From: Bedellia somnulentella
Lineage: Eukaryota > Arthropoda > Insecta > Lepidoptera > Bedelliidae
Assembly (NCBI GenBank): GCA_963576735.1
Contig: OY755177.1
Span: 8,928,001 to 8,992,000 of the forward strand
Direction of reading: 5' to 3'
Length of the DNA: 64,000 nucleotides
Part shown: piece after piece, positions 9,771-20,520 of the stretch
Position numbering within the stretch: the stretch's first letter is position 1
How the letters are laid out: the number at the start of each line of letters is the position of its first letter
Notes under the pieces: model-generated
Databases searched by the model: none
Told to the model about the DNA's origin: nothing
The model's input: only the letters and a program-made list of their open reading frames with translations
Translations under genes and position numbers: made by a program

Positions 9771-10928
9771 TCATTTTGGTTGGGTGACCGGCCGCACAAT
9801 TCGTCGCCATTCCTCTCTGAGGGCTGTTTTCTTGGTGCAATGGTACAGGGGGTCATCCAGAGTTGCTTTGATTTGGTCCGTCCATCTCATTGGTGATCGA
9901 CCACGCATTCGGGCGCCCTCTATTCTGCCCTGTACCACCAGTCGCTCGATTGACATGCGCCCGCATCGAGATATATGTCCGAAGAAGGTTAGGATACGAG
10001 CTTGGATTATAGATGATAGGCGCTGTTTGACACATAGTTCTTGGAGGATTGAGTCATTGGTACGGAACTCTGTCCACGATATCCCAAGCATTTTCCTCCA
10101 GCACCGCATCTCAAGAGCATCAATCCTCTTCTTCTCGCTTTCCCGAAGCGTCCATGTCTCTGCAGCATAAAGGAATATGGGGAACACAAGCGCTCTGACT
10201 AGCCGGGTCTTTGTGGCTATGGTGATGTTGCGGTTCTTCCATATTTTCCTAAGTCTGTCCATAGAAGACCTTGCAATCGCCATTCGTCGCTTTATTTCGT
10301 CCACGCATCTGCCATTGTTGGATATCAGCGCTCCCAGATAGACGTATGATTGTACAACGCCACAATTTGCAATTTTCGTGACTTCAGGCATGTTGTTGTT
10401 GGCACGATCCACAATCATCATCTTCGTCTTACTGCGATTTATCTTAAGGCCAAATTCCAAACTGACACTTTCCATCTTATGCGGCAGGTCTTCCATATCT
10501 CGCATACTGCTTGCGAATAGGGTGGTGTCATCTGCGTAGCGCAGGTTCGAGATTCTCAGGCCACCGATTGCGATACCGTCCATCCAGTCTTCGAGGGAAA
10601 TTCTCATTATCAGCTCTGTGTAGATGTTGAACAGAAGCGGAGAAATAATGCATCCTTGACGGACTCCCGCACTAGGGTGGAAATGGTCTGAAAGCATCTC
10701 GTCTGCTCTCACTGACGCAGTCCCATTCTCGTAGAGGCGTCTCAAAAGGTGCACAAGGTGTGTTGGTGTACCCATCTCTAGCAGAGTTTTCCAAAGTTTC
10801 GGCCATTTCACTGAGTCAAACGCCTTTGAAAAATCGACAAAGCAAAAACTAGCACAGCGAAACAAGATTTTAAGGTAATCAATAAAAGAATAGAAATGAA
10901 ATGGAAAATGTACAATATAAAAAACCAA
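9771..10928 (-). CDS. Unit 1: 5'-truncated RTE-clade LINE reverse transcriptase fused to flanking sequence
   Basis: A 385-codon open frame. Roughly the first 26 residues come from flanking DNA; LINE sequence begins at FCFVDFSKAFDSVKW. Visible RT motifs: A (DFSKAFD), B (GVRQGCIISPLLFNIYTEL), C (LRYADDTTLFA) and D (FGLKINRSKTKMM). The C-terminal region, with AAETWTLRESEKKRIDALEM and RWTDQIKATLDD, matches the RTE/BovB style. The apurinic-type endonuclease and the N-terminal RT motifs are missing, so it cannot be autonomous. The LINE insertion spans about 9722-10850: the related segment at 49425-49445 joins the two flanks directly. Unit 2 carries the same protein. Confidence 0.9.
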   Translation of the reverse strand: MVFYIVHFPFHFYSFIDYLKILFRCASFCFVDFSKAFDSVKWPKLWKTLLEMGTPTHLVHLLRRLYENGTASVRADEMLSDHFHPSAGVRQGCIISPLLFNIYTELIMRISLEDWMDGIAIGGLRISNLRYADDTTLFASSMRDMEDLPHKMESVSLEFGLKINRSKTKMMIVDRANNNMPEVTKIANCGVVQSYVYLGALISNNGRCVDEIKRRMAIARSSMDRLRKIWKNRNITIATKTRLVRALVFPIFLYAAETWTLRESEKKRIDALEMRCWRKMLGISWTEFRTNDSILQELCVKQRLSSIIQARILTFFGHISRCGRMSIERLVVQGRIEGARMRGRSPMRWTDQIKATLDDPLYHCTKKTALREEWRRIVRPVTQPK

Positions 10929-12622
10929 ATGATTTACTTATAATTTTTCAAACTTGTTTATTTTTTTGTTAAAAGTAATAATATAACAGACAACTCGCAT
11001 AAAGATAAGTATTGAATTTGAATCAATACGTTTATATGTTTTTTTTATAATCAATTATTTTTGACTCATATTACATCAGCTGGATGGAAGTTCGTGAAAC
11101 TAAAGATTATCTCATAAGAAAGGTTTCTATCATTCACCAAAAGGTCTCTGAATTTAACTGTACAGGTAGAAATTTTAATCTTATTGATTCGATGTCCCAA
11201 ACTTTGTAAATCTATTCTCATTAACAGCTGTTACAGGATTTCTCCTATAATTTGCAGGTTTTACGATCAAAATCAAAGCAATTTTAAAACAAATTACGCT
11301 CAAGTTTCTTGCATTAATGTCACACAGCCTTAGAAACAAAATATGAAACAAAAACTTAACTTTAACTCAAACGCTCACACCGTATATCCCCGAAGGGGTG
11401 GTAGAGAATGTCAAGTGGGATTATTTTTACTTACAGCCGTGACTAGTCATTATAAGTTGCTTGATTATACCTACTTTTAGTTAATGTAAACCACGCTTAA
11501 AGTTCTACTGCACTTGTTGGCCTCGGTACATAGGTATACCGCTTCCGTTCGATTGATTTGTGGTCATTAGTCGGCAGAGGCTTGATGAATGACGGGAGAA
11601 GCCATCCGATTCAAGCAGCCACAAAACTGATCGTATTTGGTCAATCTCTTTCAACATAGTGAACTAAATACACAAAATAAAAAAATAAAAAGTTTTTAAT
11701 GCAGAAGTTAACCAATAATTTACCCAGAAAACACATATATGCAAAAGTCATAATTAACAACATCTAATTAAGCTTTGCAAAATTTTATGCATTTTTAATT
11801 TTGTGCTTTTCGAACATTGTGCATTTCAAATTTAGTTGTTTAGAACTTTTCTCAAATAATTTTATAATTTTTATCCGTTACGAGTATATATCTTGAATTA
11901 CCTACATTTAAACTTATTAACTTATGATACCAACCCAAAGTACCTTTATAGTAAGTTCGCCCTTATTTCACCTGAAACTACAACCTGTAAAACAAAATAT
12001 TTAAATATTCTTTCTCAGTGTGTAAAGTAAGTGCTATCGTACATTGTGTAAAACATGGAAAAAGTGTTACAGTTCAAAGCTCGAAAAAGCATTTCTATTT
12101 TTACCGGAAACTGAATGCTCACACTTTGTTTGGAGAACGCTAGATAAATAAAACCGAACCGGGCATTGCAGACTTTCACAACGCCATTTACTGTCGATAA
12201 AATATTTTACAGAAAGAGAGTCTCGTTGTAGTCGTGTAAACTTCATGTAACCTCTGTGTGCACATGGGATTGTTTTTTATTATTTATTAGGGTCGAATCG
12301 AGAGCCTCTTAAATCACTCATTATATCATAGCCCATCTTACTATTTGTCTGAGGCAATTGGCCTAGACCTCCTTTTTAAAACATACCCTTTTTATATTCT
12401 ACATCGATTAAAGACATCAAACTAAACAACTTTGCCTATGAAATGGTTATCTAAATTATTGTAATTTTTAAAATAATTAATACATAAAAAGGTTCTTAGC
12501 CTCAGCTGAAATTTAAAAAAAAACACCTTGTGATTAGAACAGATTTTTTTATATTTAACCTCACTATACTTTCTCAGTTTTATCTAGGCAGCTTATCAAT
12601 ATTATAGTGTATATTAAGGTTA
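10929..12622. other. Unit 1: non-coding sequence, partly shared with the third paralogue
   Basis: No gene seen. From 10851 to ~11665 it matches 49436-51580, where a mariner has since inserted at the position equivalent to ~11081. A SINE 3' end in minus orientation lies at ~11368-11412 (CGTATATCCCCGAAGGGG). From 11665 to 12622 there is AT-rich sequence without recognisable content. Confidence 0.6.
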
Positions 12623-15165
12623 GTGTACTGTGAGCAGTCCGGTACTGAGCTCATCATCGGAGCTGATGCAAATGCGCATCACCCGCTGTGGGGCTGCCGC
12701 GCGGCCAACCAAAGAGGAAAAGTACTATCAACCTATTTATTCTCTACTAACCTTAACATAGCAAATATCGGATCAGAACCCACCTGGGTCACATCCAGAG
12801 GCAAAACTATAGTCGATATCACTTTATTTAGCACTGGGGCCTCACACTTAGTCTCCAATTGGCATGTGTCAAAGGAACTAAGTTGCGCAGACGATCGGCG
12901 GATCTAGTTCAACCTAACAAGCGACTAAACACTACCCCCCCCCCCCCCACCAAAACGTAACCCACGAGTCACGAACGTACTCTCTTACAGATCTCATCTA
13001 AAGACTAAACTTAACACACTCACCAATGAAAACACGGATGGCCCAACACAAATCGAAAGTAACCTTAAAATGTTAACCGCAGCTATAATGGACTCTTTAG
13101 AATCCACCTGCCCGCTTAAACAACCAACAATCCAGGGAAAGAAACAAGTAGGCGGTGGAGCCGTGAGTTGGAAAAAATGCGCGGTGAACTACGTAGACTC
13201 TTTAATAAAGTAAAAAATTCCAGCCTACCTATAGACTAAGACAACTATAAATGCATGTTAGCCATCTACAAAAAACGAATTCGATCTCGCAAAAGGCAAG
13301 CCTGGCGAAAGTTTTGCAGATCGATTGAATCGAATAATAAAGCGGCGAGGGTACGGAAAATTTTGTCCACCGATAGTAACCCCACTGTAGGCCCGCATAA
13401 AAAAACTAATAACACATACACCACGACAGATACAGAAACACATAAATTGCTCCTAGACTGCCACTTCCCAGATTGTCGTCAAACAAATGACACAAACTGG
13501 AATGAGGAGCAGAACATCGACCCCAATGAAGTGGACAGGCTCTTCTTACAAGAGCTTGTCACTAAAGACCAGATTGAATGGGCGATTAAGTCTTTCAACT
13601 CTTTCAAATCACCAGGCCTAGATGGGATCTTCCCTGCTTTACTACAGTGGGCGAGAGACATCCTGTGTCCCTGGCTGGTCAAAATCTACCAATCATGTAT
13701 CGCATACAGATATGTACCGATAGCATGGCGTGAAGTTAAAGTAACCTTCATACCTAAACCTGGTAAGTCGGATTATACCGACCCGAAATCCTTTATACCC
13801 ATTAGCCTTACATCCTCTCTCTCAAAAACTCTGGAAAAACCCTGTGACAGATGTATAAGAGATTAGGAAAAAACCCCTCCATACAAATTAACATGCCTAC
13901 ACCAAAGATAAATCAACTGAGACTGCATTGCACAATGCAGTATCTAAAATAGATGTGCACTCAACTCAAAGTTGTCCACACTAGGCATTGAAGGTGCCTT
14001 CGATAAAACCAGCATACCTTGTATTGACAAAACTCTGGAAGATTTCCGTGTCAATCCCGCACTCAGGGGTTGGATTGTTAACATGTTGAGACTAAGAGCG
14101 GTGCAAGTTACTGTAAGGGACACCACCAGAGCTGACGAGGGGCTGCCCCTAAGGGGGGTCCTCTCCCCACTCCTCTGGAATATGGTGGTCGACTCCTTAC
14201 TTAAGAGACTCAATGACCTTAAGGTAGGCTACGCAGATGATCTCACAATTCTCCTAAATGGAGATGTAAACATGCTCTGCAAAAAAATGGGTCAAGCATT
14301 AAGAGCTGTGGAGACATGGTGCAACGAATACGACCTGAAAGTAAACCCCAAAAAGACTGAACTTATACTTTTCACTCACAAAAGGAAACTCCCTCCTTTT
14401 GAGCTTCCAAAGATTTTTGGAACAGAACTCACTCTCTGAAAAACAGTTAAATATCTAGGAATAACCCTAAATGATAAACTTAGCTTGAAACCTCACCTAG
14501 ATAACACAATTAAAAAAGCCAGCACTATGCTATGGCATTGCAACAGAGTACTAGGTAAAAACTGGGGAATCAAACCTAAGATCCTACACTGGCTTTATAC
14601 CATCATTATCAGACCAGTAATAACCTACGGCTCTCTGGTCTGGTGGCCGAGTACCAAATAAATAACAGCTCAAAATGACCTGGAAAAAATGCAACGGCTT
14701 GCCTGCCTGGCCATTAAGGGCGGTATGAGAACCGCACCGGTGGCAGTTCTGCAGGTGTTACTGAACCTGCCACCCCTACACCTACACATACAGCAAGAGG
14801 CGGCGATGTCCTCACTCAGGCTAAAAAATGCAGGGCACCTTAGAAATGACTCCAGAATCCTACACACCAGTATACTCACAACGGCGATCCAATATCAGCC
14901 CTTACTTGCTGCAGCCTGTGATAGGATAACTAAAACTATAATTACCAAACACTACTACTACTCGAAGAGGAACAGCATGACTACTCCAATATTAAAGAGG
15001 TGCGTGTATACACAGACGGCTCCAAGACCAACCAAGGGACTGGAGCCGGTGTAACTGCAGTGTAACTGTAGTGGTACAAGACCTCAATATAAAAACCTCC
15101 AAAAGCCTTGGTCAACACAACACGGTATTCCAAGCAGAGTGTCTTGGAATAACAAAGGCGGTCAT
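12623..15165 (+). pseudogene. Unit 1: decayed LINE with endonuclease, RT and RNase H (LOA/Jockey-like)
   Basis: Pieces in several frames follow LINE order. Endonuclease C-terminal half: GADANAHHPLWGC and PTWVTSRGKTIVDITLFS (12623-12907). RT fingers: SPGLDGIFPALLQWARD and KVTFIPKPGKSDY (13255-13866). Palm: GIEGAFD, then VGYADDLTILL (13972-14439). Thumb: KYLGITLNDKLSL (~14446). RNase H start: VYTDGSKTNQGTGAGV (~15003) and VFQAECLGITKAV (~15127). Frameshifts and stops separate the pieces. Motif A reads LGIEGAFD where an Asp is expected at the Gly, which removes a catalytic residue. It stops abruptly at 15165, where sequence of the minus-strand LINE starts. The presence of RNase H favours LOA or a related clade. 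Confidence 0.88.
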
Positions 15166-15338
15166 GGCAATTAAATTCAAATACAAATTCAAATCATTTA
15201 TTACTCAGATAATAAAATCCATAATTAATCATAACAATAGTTTTAAAACACACAATGTCAATAAATAAAAATAAACTTAATCAATAAATGATAAAAAATA
15301 AAATAATAATAATAAAATAATCAAAAGTTAAACTATAC

Positions 15339-15835
15339 AATTCGGTATGCAAAGTTTTTTTATGGTATTTATTAAATATTTTTATTCAATAGTAAACACG
15401 AAAATAAAAAACTAATTTGGATATTTTTCATTTAAAATGAGTAATTGCAAAGTTATGATTTTTTAACGATTGTTCAACTTTTGTACTTAATGACGTCATC
15501 AATTGAAAATATCACGTAGCGACATGCAAATAAAGCGAAATGTTTAGTAAAAATGTTGCTAATTGCAAAATATTTCACGAATTTGTGATCCCAATTGAAA
15601 TTATTACGATATTATACTAAACAAACCTATTATTTTCGATGTTTTATTAATAAACTGCAAGAACTAATGTCTTTGACATAACGCTGAAGGTCAAATACTG
15701 TTACAGTTTTTTGCTAAAATAACGGTCATCTTAGCTCTGTTTGATTTCATTTCAAGAAAATATGTTTTAAAAACATAATATCTCGAAATGGTTTCGTAAT
15801 CAGCACCACTTTTGTAAAACTTTGCATACCGAATT
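15339..15835. mobile_element. Unit 1: MITE with CGGTATGCAAAG inverted ends
   Basis: About 497 bp from AATTCGGTATGCAAAG to CTTTGCATACCGAATT, a perfect terminal inverted repeat. A related ~500-bp copy in the opposite internal orientation lies at 54401-55291. AATT on both sides could be a 4-bp target duplication or part of the inverted repeat. No coding capacity; superfamily undetermined. Confidence 0.82.
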
Positions 15836-17757
15836 CAATAACGCCCCGATCCACAGTACAATCCTATTTTACTTTAGGTAGTGCGCGTGCGTGTATCATA
15901 CTGCAGTGGTTTACATACTCGCAGTCGAACCTACTTGCAAATGCACTTAGTATGGTGTTGGGGCTGGCCCGGATCCTGCGCCCCAGGGATGTGCACCGCT
16001 TACGCATGGTGGTGTAGAAACAGTCAACCCTCGCCTCGGTGAACATCCCCGACGCGCTACAGAAACTGGGAAGCCCCACAATCACCCTGAATGCATTATT
16101 GTACTGCACGGGAAGGGCACTGTACTGTTTCTGCGCATAACTAGCCCACAGGCCGCTCTTGTAAAAACTGGTGCAGAAGGCTCGAAAAAGGCAGATTTTT
16201 ACTTCAGTCGAGTAAACCTACGGGCAATTATATTCGCCTTCACAGACAGCGCCCTCCGCTCCCTCTCAATGTCTGCATTGTCCCTCAGGTCAGAGGTCAC
16301 CCAGTGTCCTAGGTATTTGAATTCATGGACCTACTGAAGTGGAGTGCTATACAATTTGATGGCAGGTATTGGCAACGGACAACGATGACCCCGGGCCTGA
16401 AAGACCATGCATTCACTTTTTCATTCATTCATTTCATTTTTCATTCATTCATTCACTAACCTAACCTAACATTGTACTGTAGACCATGTGAGCGTGCATA
16501 CGTTTTGCATATACCTAACATTTTCGGTAGGCCACAGGCAGAGGCGCTGAGCAGAGCCATGTCGTCAGCGTAGCTAATGTAATAACACTACATTAGTCAA
16601 TAGACAGCGACTCCGTCAATATGACAGACGACGCGGGCCCCGCTCAGCTCCTCTATCAGCGCGTTCACGTACAGGTGGAAAATCTTCAGTGAGGTCAACC
16701 AGCCCAGCCCCCCTGCCTCACTCCGCACTCCAACCTGTACGGCTCCAAGTAGGCGTCTGACCATCTCACGACATTGACCTGGTGTTGGTACCAAAACTTA
16801 AAGATGTTTTTCACATCTTCGGGTACCTTTATGTCTTCCAATTTTTGCCACAAGATGTCTTAATTAACCAGGTCAAATGCCTTAGAGAGGTCAAAGAAAC
16901 AGTACAGGCAAGTACGGGTGTTCGTCTCTTAGTATAGTATTTGACAGTCTGTTTTAAACACAAGATAGCTGCCTCTGTTGATAAACCTGATCTGAAACCA
17001 AATTGGTTATCATGTAATTTTAGATGTTGATCTAATTGAACACTTAAGCTGTCAAATACTTTCGCAATAATGGTAGCCAGTGAGATTGGTCTTTAATTGG
17101 ATTTTACTCTTCACGATTGGAATCACTACAGTTTTCATCATGTCGGCCGGTAAGTAAGAGTGACCAACACATAGTGCATAAAACATCGCCAACACGCGAG
17201 GTAAGTGACGGCCTGCATTTCTAAGGTGCTCAATGCTTAGACCGTCGTGGCCCGGAGACTTACCGCGGGACACAGCATTTAAAGCTTTTCTAATATCTTT
17301 AGCTGTAAATCTAGTACTAGCCTCCAGTCCCCAGTGATTTTACGGTAAAGTGAGCTTTGAAAATGTCAGCTATCCCCTTACTCTCACTGACACCTTCAAC
17401 ACTCGCAGGGAGGCTCGGTTTGCTCTTTAGCTTTTTGGTTGATTTCCAAAAACTTCTAAAATCTAGGTTCAAACGTTCAGCTGTGATTTTGTCCAATTTA
17501 AGCTGTTCACTGTGGTTTTGACACCATTTTAATCGTGACTTAAAAATCTTACGGCTTTCTTGCATTCCATCATAAAAACGGCCGATTTTCGGTTTCCCAA
17601 ATCTGAAATTTAGACCTAGCCTCCATGTGAGCCTCCCTAACATGCCTGTTCCACCCCGGTACCGGTTTTTTCCTTTCTAATTTTCTAGCATTTAATTTAT
17701 TGCTATCCGCAGCAGCCTTACTAAGAGAACTAACAATTTCAAAATTATAATTGATCA

Positions 17758-18231
17758 CACCCAATTGATTGTTGGGTGTGGCAGAAGAAGCATGAAAGTA
17801 GAGTGAATGCAGTAGAAATGAGATCCCTCAGAAAAGTGTGTAATGTAAGGTTATGTGATCGTGTGAGGAATGATGTGATTCGTGAAAGGTGTGGTGTAAA
17901 AGATGATATTGTAAGAAAGATAGAAAAAGGAATGTTGAGATGGTTTGGGCACATAGAGAGGATGGATGACAGTAAATTGGTGAAAGAGATATATAGAGCC
18001 AATGTGGAAGGTAATGTTAGTAGAGGACGACCTCGGAGGACACATTTGGATCAAATAGAACATGTGCTCAAAAAGGCAGGTGTCCGCAGTATGAAGAATA
18101 AAAGAGCATGTATGAAAAGATTGATGGATGTAAACGAAGCCAGAGAGGTTTGCCAGGATCGTACAAAGTGGCGATCGATAGTCTCTGCCTACCCCAATGG
18201 GAACTAACGGCGTGAGAATATGTATGTATGT
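17758..18231 (+). mobile_element. Unit 1: LINE C-terminal fragment inserted in the minus-strand LINE
   Basis: Flanked by the 11-bp direct repeat ATAATTGATCA (17747-17757, 18232-18242), so it is a genuine 5'-truncated retroposition. An open frame at 17776-18207 encodes only the LINE C-terminal end: MLRWFGHIERMDD, RGRPRRTHLDQIEHVLKKAG, then RTKWRSIVSAYPNG. The DNA ends with CCCCAATGGGAACTAACGG, GCGTGAGAATATG and TATG repeats. It is the best copy of this family here; others are at 6433, 8086, 9458, 48410 and 62875. Confidence 0.9.
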
Positions 18232-18653
18232 ATAATTGATCAATAACATGTCTATGGTTAAATTTATTACACTTAATGTCAGCACAATTTAAAAATTCAT
18301 TCGGAAAATCTAATATTCTCAATTTATCATGGCACAATTTAGTATAATTATTAATTTCGTCATAATTTCTTTCTCCCCACAAAACTTTACTAAATACATT
18401 ATTTTTGCTATATTCTAATACAGGCTTAATGTTATCTAAGTTACATTCTATAATATAATTAACGGAAAGTGGTTCGACCAACGCACGTCATAATTGGGAT
18501 AAATGTCACAAATTGAATTTTCGGCCACTTTTGTAACTACACAGTGGTCTAGCCAGCTTGTAGACCCGGTTACCTCACTTCCAGTCTTGTTCTAATTTAA
18601 ATTTGGTTAATTCATCAAAAAATGTTTTACTCGGATTAGCATTAAAGTTACCT

Positions 18654-19128
18654 CATAAATAAAAGATGTTATTAAAGGAAAGAAAAATTTCGACACTGGC
18701 GGGGTTCGAACCCGCGACCTTCGGGTATACGCCCCCGTCGCTCTGCCAACTGAGCTACAGTGTCAGTTGGCATCCAGCGCGAAATTTCTCTATCTTTTGT
18801 TTCTTTTTTACACGTTCAAGTAGTGTTTGCGTTTCCTACCTCCGAATTTTTAACTAATTCGGACGGCCACTTGTCTACCTTTTCAGATAGAATGCAAATG
18901 TTGGAAACGCCTAACTATCACATAATTTAATGTTTTTTGACATGAATTCCTCATGTGGGGATTATTACTCATAAATAAAAGATGTTATTAAAGGAAAGAA
19001 AAATTTCGACACTGGCGGGGTTCGAACCCGCGACCTTCGGATATACGCCCCCGTCGCTTTAATAACATCTTTTATTTATGAGTAATAATCCCCACATGAG
19101 GAATTCATGTCAAAAAACATTAAATTAA
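18654..19128 (-). mobile_element. Unit 1: tRNA-like SINE with a perfect 67-bp hairpin end
   Basis: Flanked by the 11-bp direct repeat TAAAGTTACCT (18643-18653, 19129-19139), interrupting the endonuclease frame of the minus-strand LINE. A tRNA-like sequence on the minus strand lies at 18692-18764, with a 7-bp acceptor stem (GACACTG/CAGTGTC), D arm and T arm, but an irregular anticodon loop. A second, partial tRNA-like piece starts at 19008. It sits in the loop of an inverted repeat whose arms, 18927-18993 and 19057-19123, are exact complements over 67 bp. Related copies: 46681, 52239, 56270 and 58277. Confidence 0.85.
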
Positions 19129-19597
19129 TAAAGTTACCTAATATATACACTGAGTTTACATTGTTACTGTTCATAATAGCACTCACCAGGCTAAGCAATT
19201 CGTATACTCTGCTAAGTTATCTTTTTTATCCGTAGGCATGTATACACTGAACACTATGAGCGACCTTTGACCTATTGAAATGCTTATAGCACACACGCGC
19301 GGATTGTTACACTGCACTATAGGCACATTTGGAAAATCACTCTTATTCCACAGCAGCGCGACCCCGCAGTGGGGCCGCCCGCGCAGCATGCCCGCCTCCG
19401 TGTCCACCGCCGACACACCCGTGTCGAAACGCTGGTCGACCTCGCTCAGAAAGTCAATCGCATCAGGCAGCAGCCATAATTCTTGCAGGGCAATTATGTC
19501 CGTCGACCAGCACAGATTTAAGAAACACTGAATGGAGCGCTTCGCACCCTTACAATTCAAGCTGACTAAACGGTGTTATGTTTTATTTGCCACTAGC

Positions 19598-20520
19598 TTT
19601 TTGCCCCGCGACTTCGTCCGCGTGGACTTCATTTTTTGCATCCAGTTTACATAATACCAAAATACCGAAACACTATCTCAACTCTGTGTTTTATATTTAT
19701 AATCCCGCGGGCGTTGTTAATGACATAAAGGACATCGAGACTTTTTAAGTGATTGTTGGGCGATTCAGTTTGTGAAGCATCACTAACAACCTTGTTTAAA
19801 CTATCTTTTATTAATCTATTTCCAAAATTGGATGAAGAATTAGCATCTCTGAATACCCTTTTGAATACCTTACCTCTGGCTACACTTTTATGGCATTTAT
19901 GGTTGTTAGCATATACTCATGGATTTCATAAATTCAATCGCACCAAGTTTTATTATAAAATGTAAAAAAAAACTCTATATTAACTTTCATTTGCTATATC
20001 AACCCGTTAGGTGTTGAGTTCCAAAAATTCCTTTTTAATTGTTCATAAGAATCATGAAACAAATATACCAAGTTTTTATGTTCAGAAATGAAAATATCTT
20101 TAGTAAGTACAGATACGGATAGTAGTTTGGCGCTGCGGGGCGGCGGCCCGGTGCTGCCCCCTACACTGACCGTTGATGATATTGGGAGAACTTGCAGCGA
20201 TTGCTCGGCAATATAGGGATGATTAGTGGTGGATCTCCATCCAAAATAATCGCTAAATTGAAGGGATAGTGCTTGCTATTATTATATATAGTGCTATTTT
20301 AAGCTACCAAAACTTTTTTTTACAAAAAGATTGAAATACCTGAGATATGAACCCGGGACGATTGATTCATAATAGTTCTAATTAAATATTCATAGTAGTT
20401 AGTTATACCGCTACGCCACGGAGACGTTACCGGGGCGGTGTCAAATTTTTATTACGCTTTATTTCATATTAGTCTTACTATTGATAAACAAATTTGTCAT
20501 TTAAATGTTCATTTAGTTTG
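19598..20520 (+). mobile_element. Unit 1: repeat R4, cut by the duplication boundary
   Basis: Begins at TAGCTTTTTGCCCCGCGAC and TTCGTCCGCGTGGACTTC, a motif common in lepidopteran genomes. A tRNA-like stretch in minus orientation lies at ~20345-20425 (TGAACCCGGGACG and ACCGCTACGCCACGGAGAC). Its right part is missing because unit 1 ends inside it; the fuller copy is at 35817-37327. No coding frame. Confidence 0.75.

Larger units (their letters stand above)
15166..19575 (-). pseudogene. Unit 1: decayed endonuclease/RT LINE with three nested insertions
   Basis: Read on the minus strand from 19560: endonuclease (IIALQELWLLPDA, CGVALLWNKSDFP, FSVYMPTDKKD; 19183-19560), continued after an insertion as NFNANPSKTFFDELTKF (~18600-18653), a middle region (HDKLRILDFPNEFLNC), again interrupted, then GVINYNFEIVSSLSKAA (17757), RT fingers (GKSPGHDGLSIEHLRNAG, 17052-17273), motif A (DLSKAFDLVN, ~16880), motif B (LECGVRQGG, ~16725), motif C (SYADDMALLSAS, ~16570) and the C-terminus (NNAFRVIVGLPSFCSASGMF, 15864-16109). 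The likely 3' end is the TTGAATTTGTATTTGAATTT tail at 15166-15195. Many stops and frameshifts; clade not assigned. Inserted later: a MITE, a LINE tail and a tRNA-like element. Confidence 0.87.
4670..20520 (+). repeat. Unit 1 of a ~16-kb direct duplication
   Basis: This segment repeats almost base for base at 20525-36739. The offset is 15855 bp at the left end, 16235 after a 380-bp insertion in unit 2, 16228 after shorter G and TA runs in unit 2, and 16219 after a small rearrangement near 12600. It starts at TTTAAAATGTTAACGACTG and ends inside the repeat that begins near 19598 (...AAATGTTCATTTA). The units are separated only by a few non-matching bases around 20516-20524. Confidence 0.96.

Noticed and set aside
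9784..10170. Plus-strand 128-codon frame within the RTE LINE
   Set aside because: It is the antisense shadow of the RT coding sequence. The same applies to 26012-26398.
17851..18285. 144-codon minus-strand frame
   Set aside because: Antisense of the LINE C-terminal fragment at 17776-18207.
18692..18764. A functional tRNA gene on the minus strand
   Set aside because: The anticodon arm is irregular (8-base loop, mismatched stem) and the sequence sits inside an insertion flanked by an 11-bp duplication.
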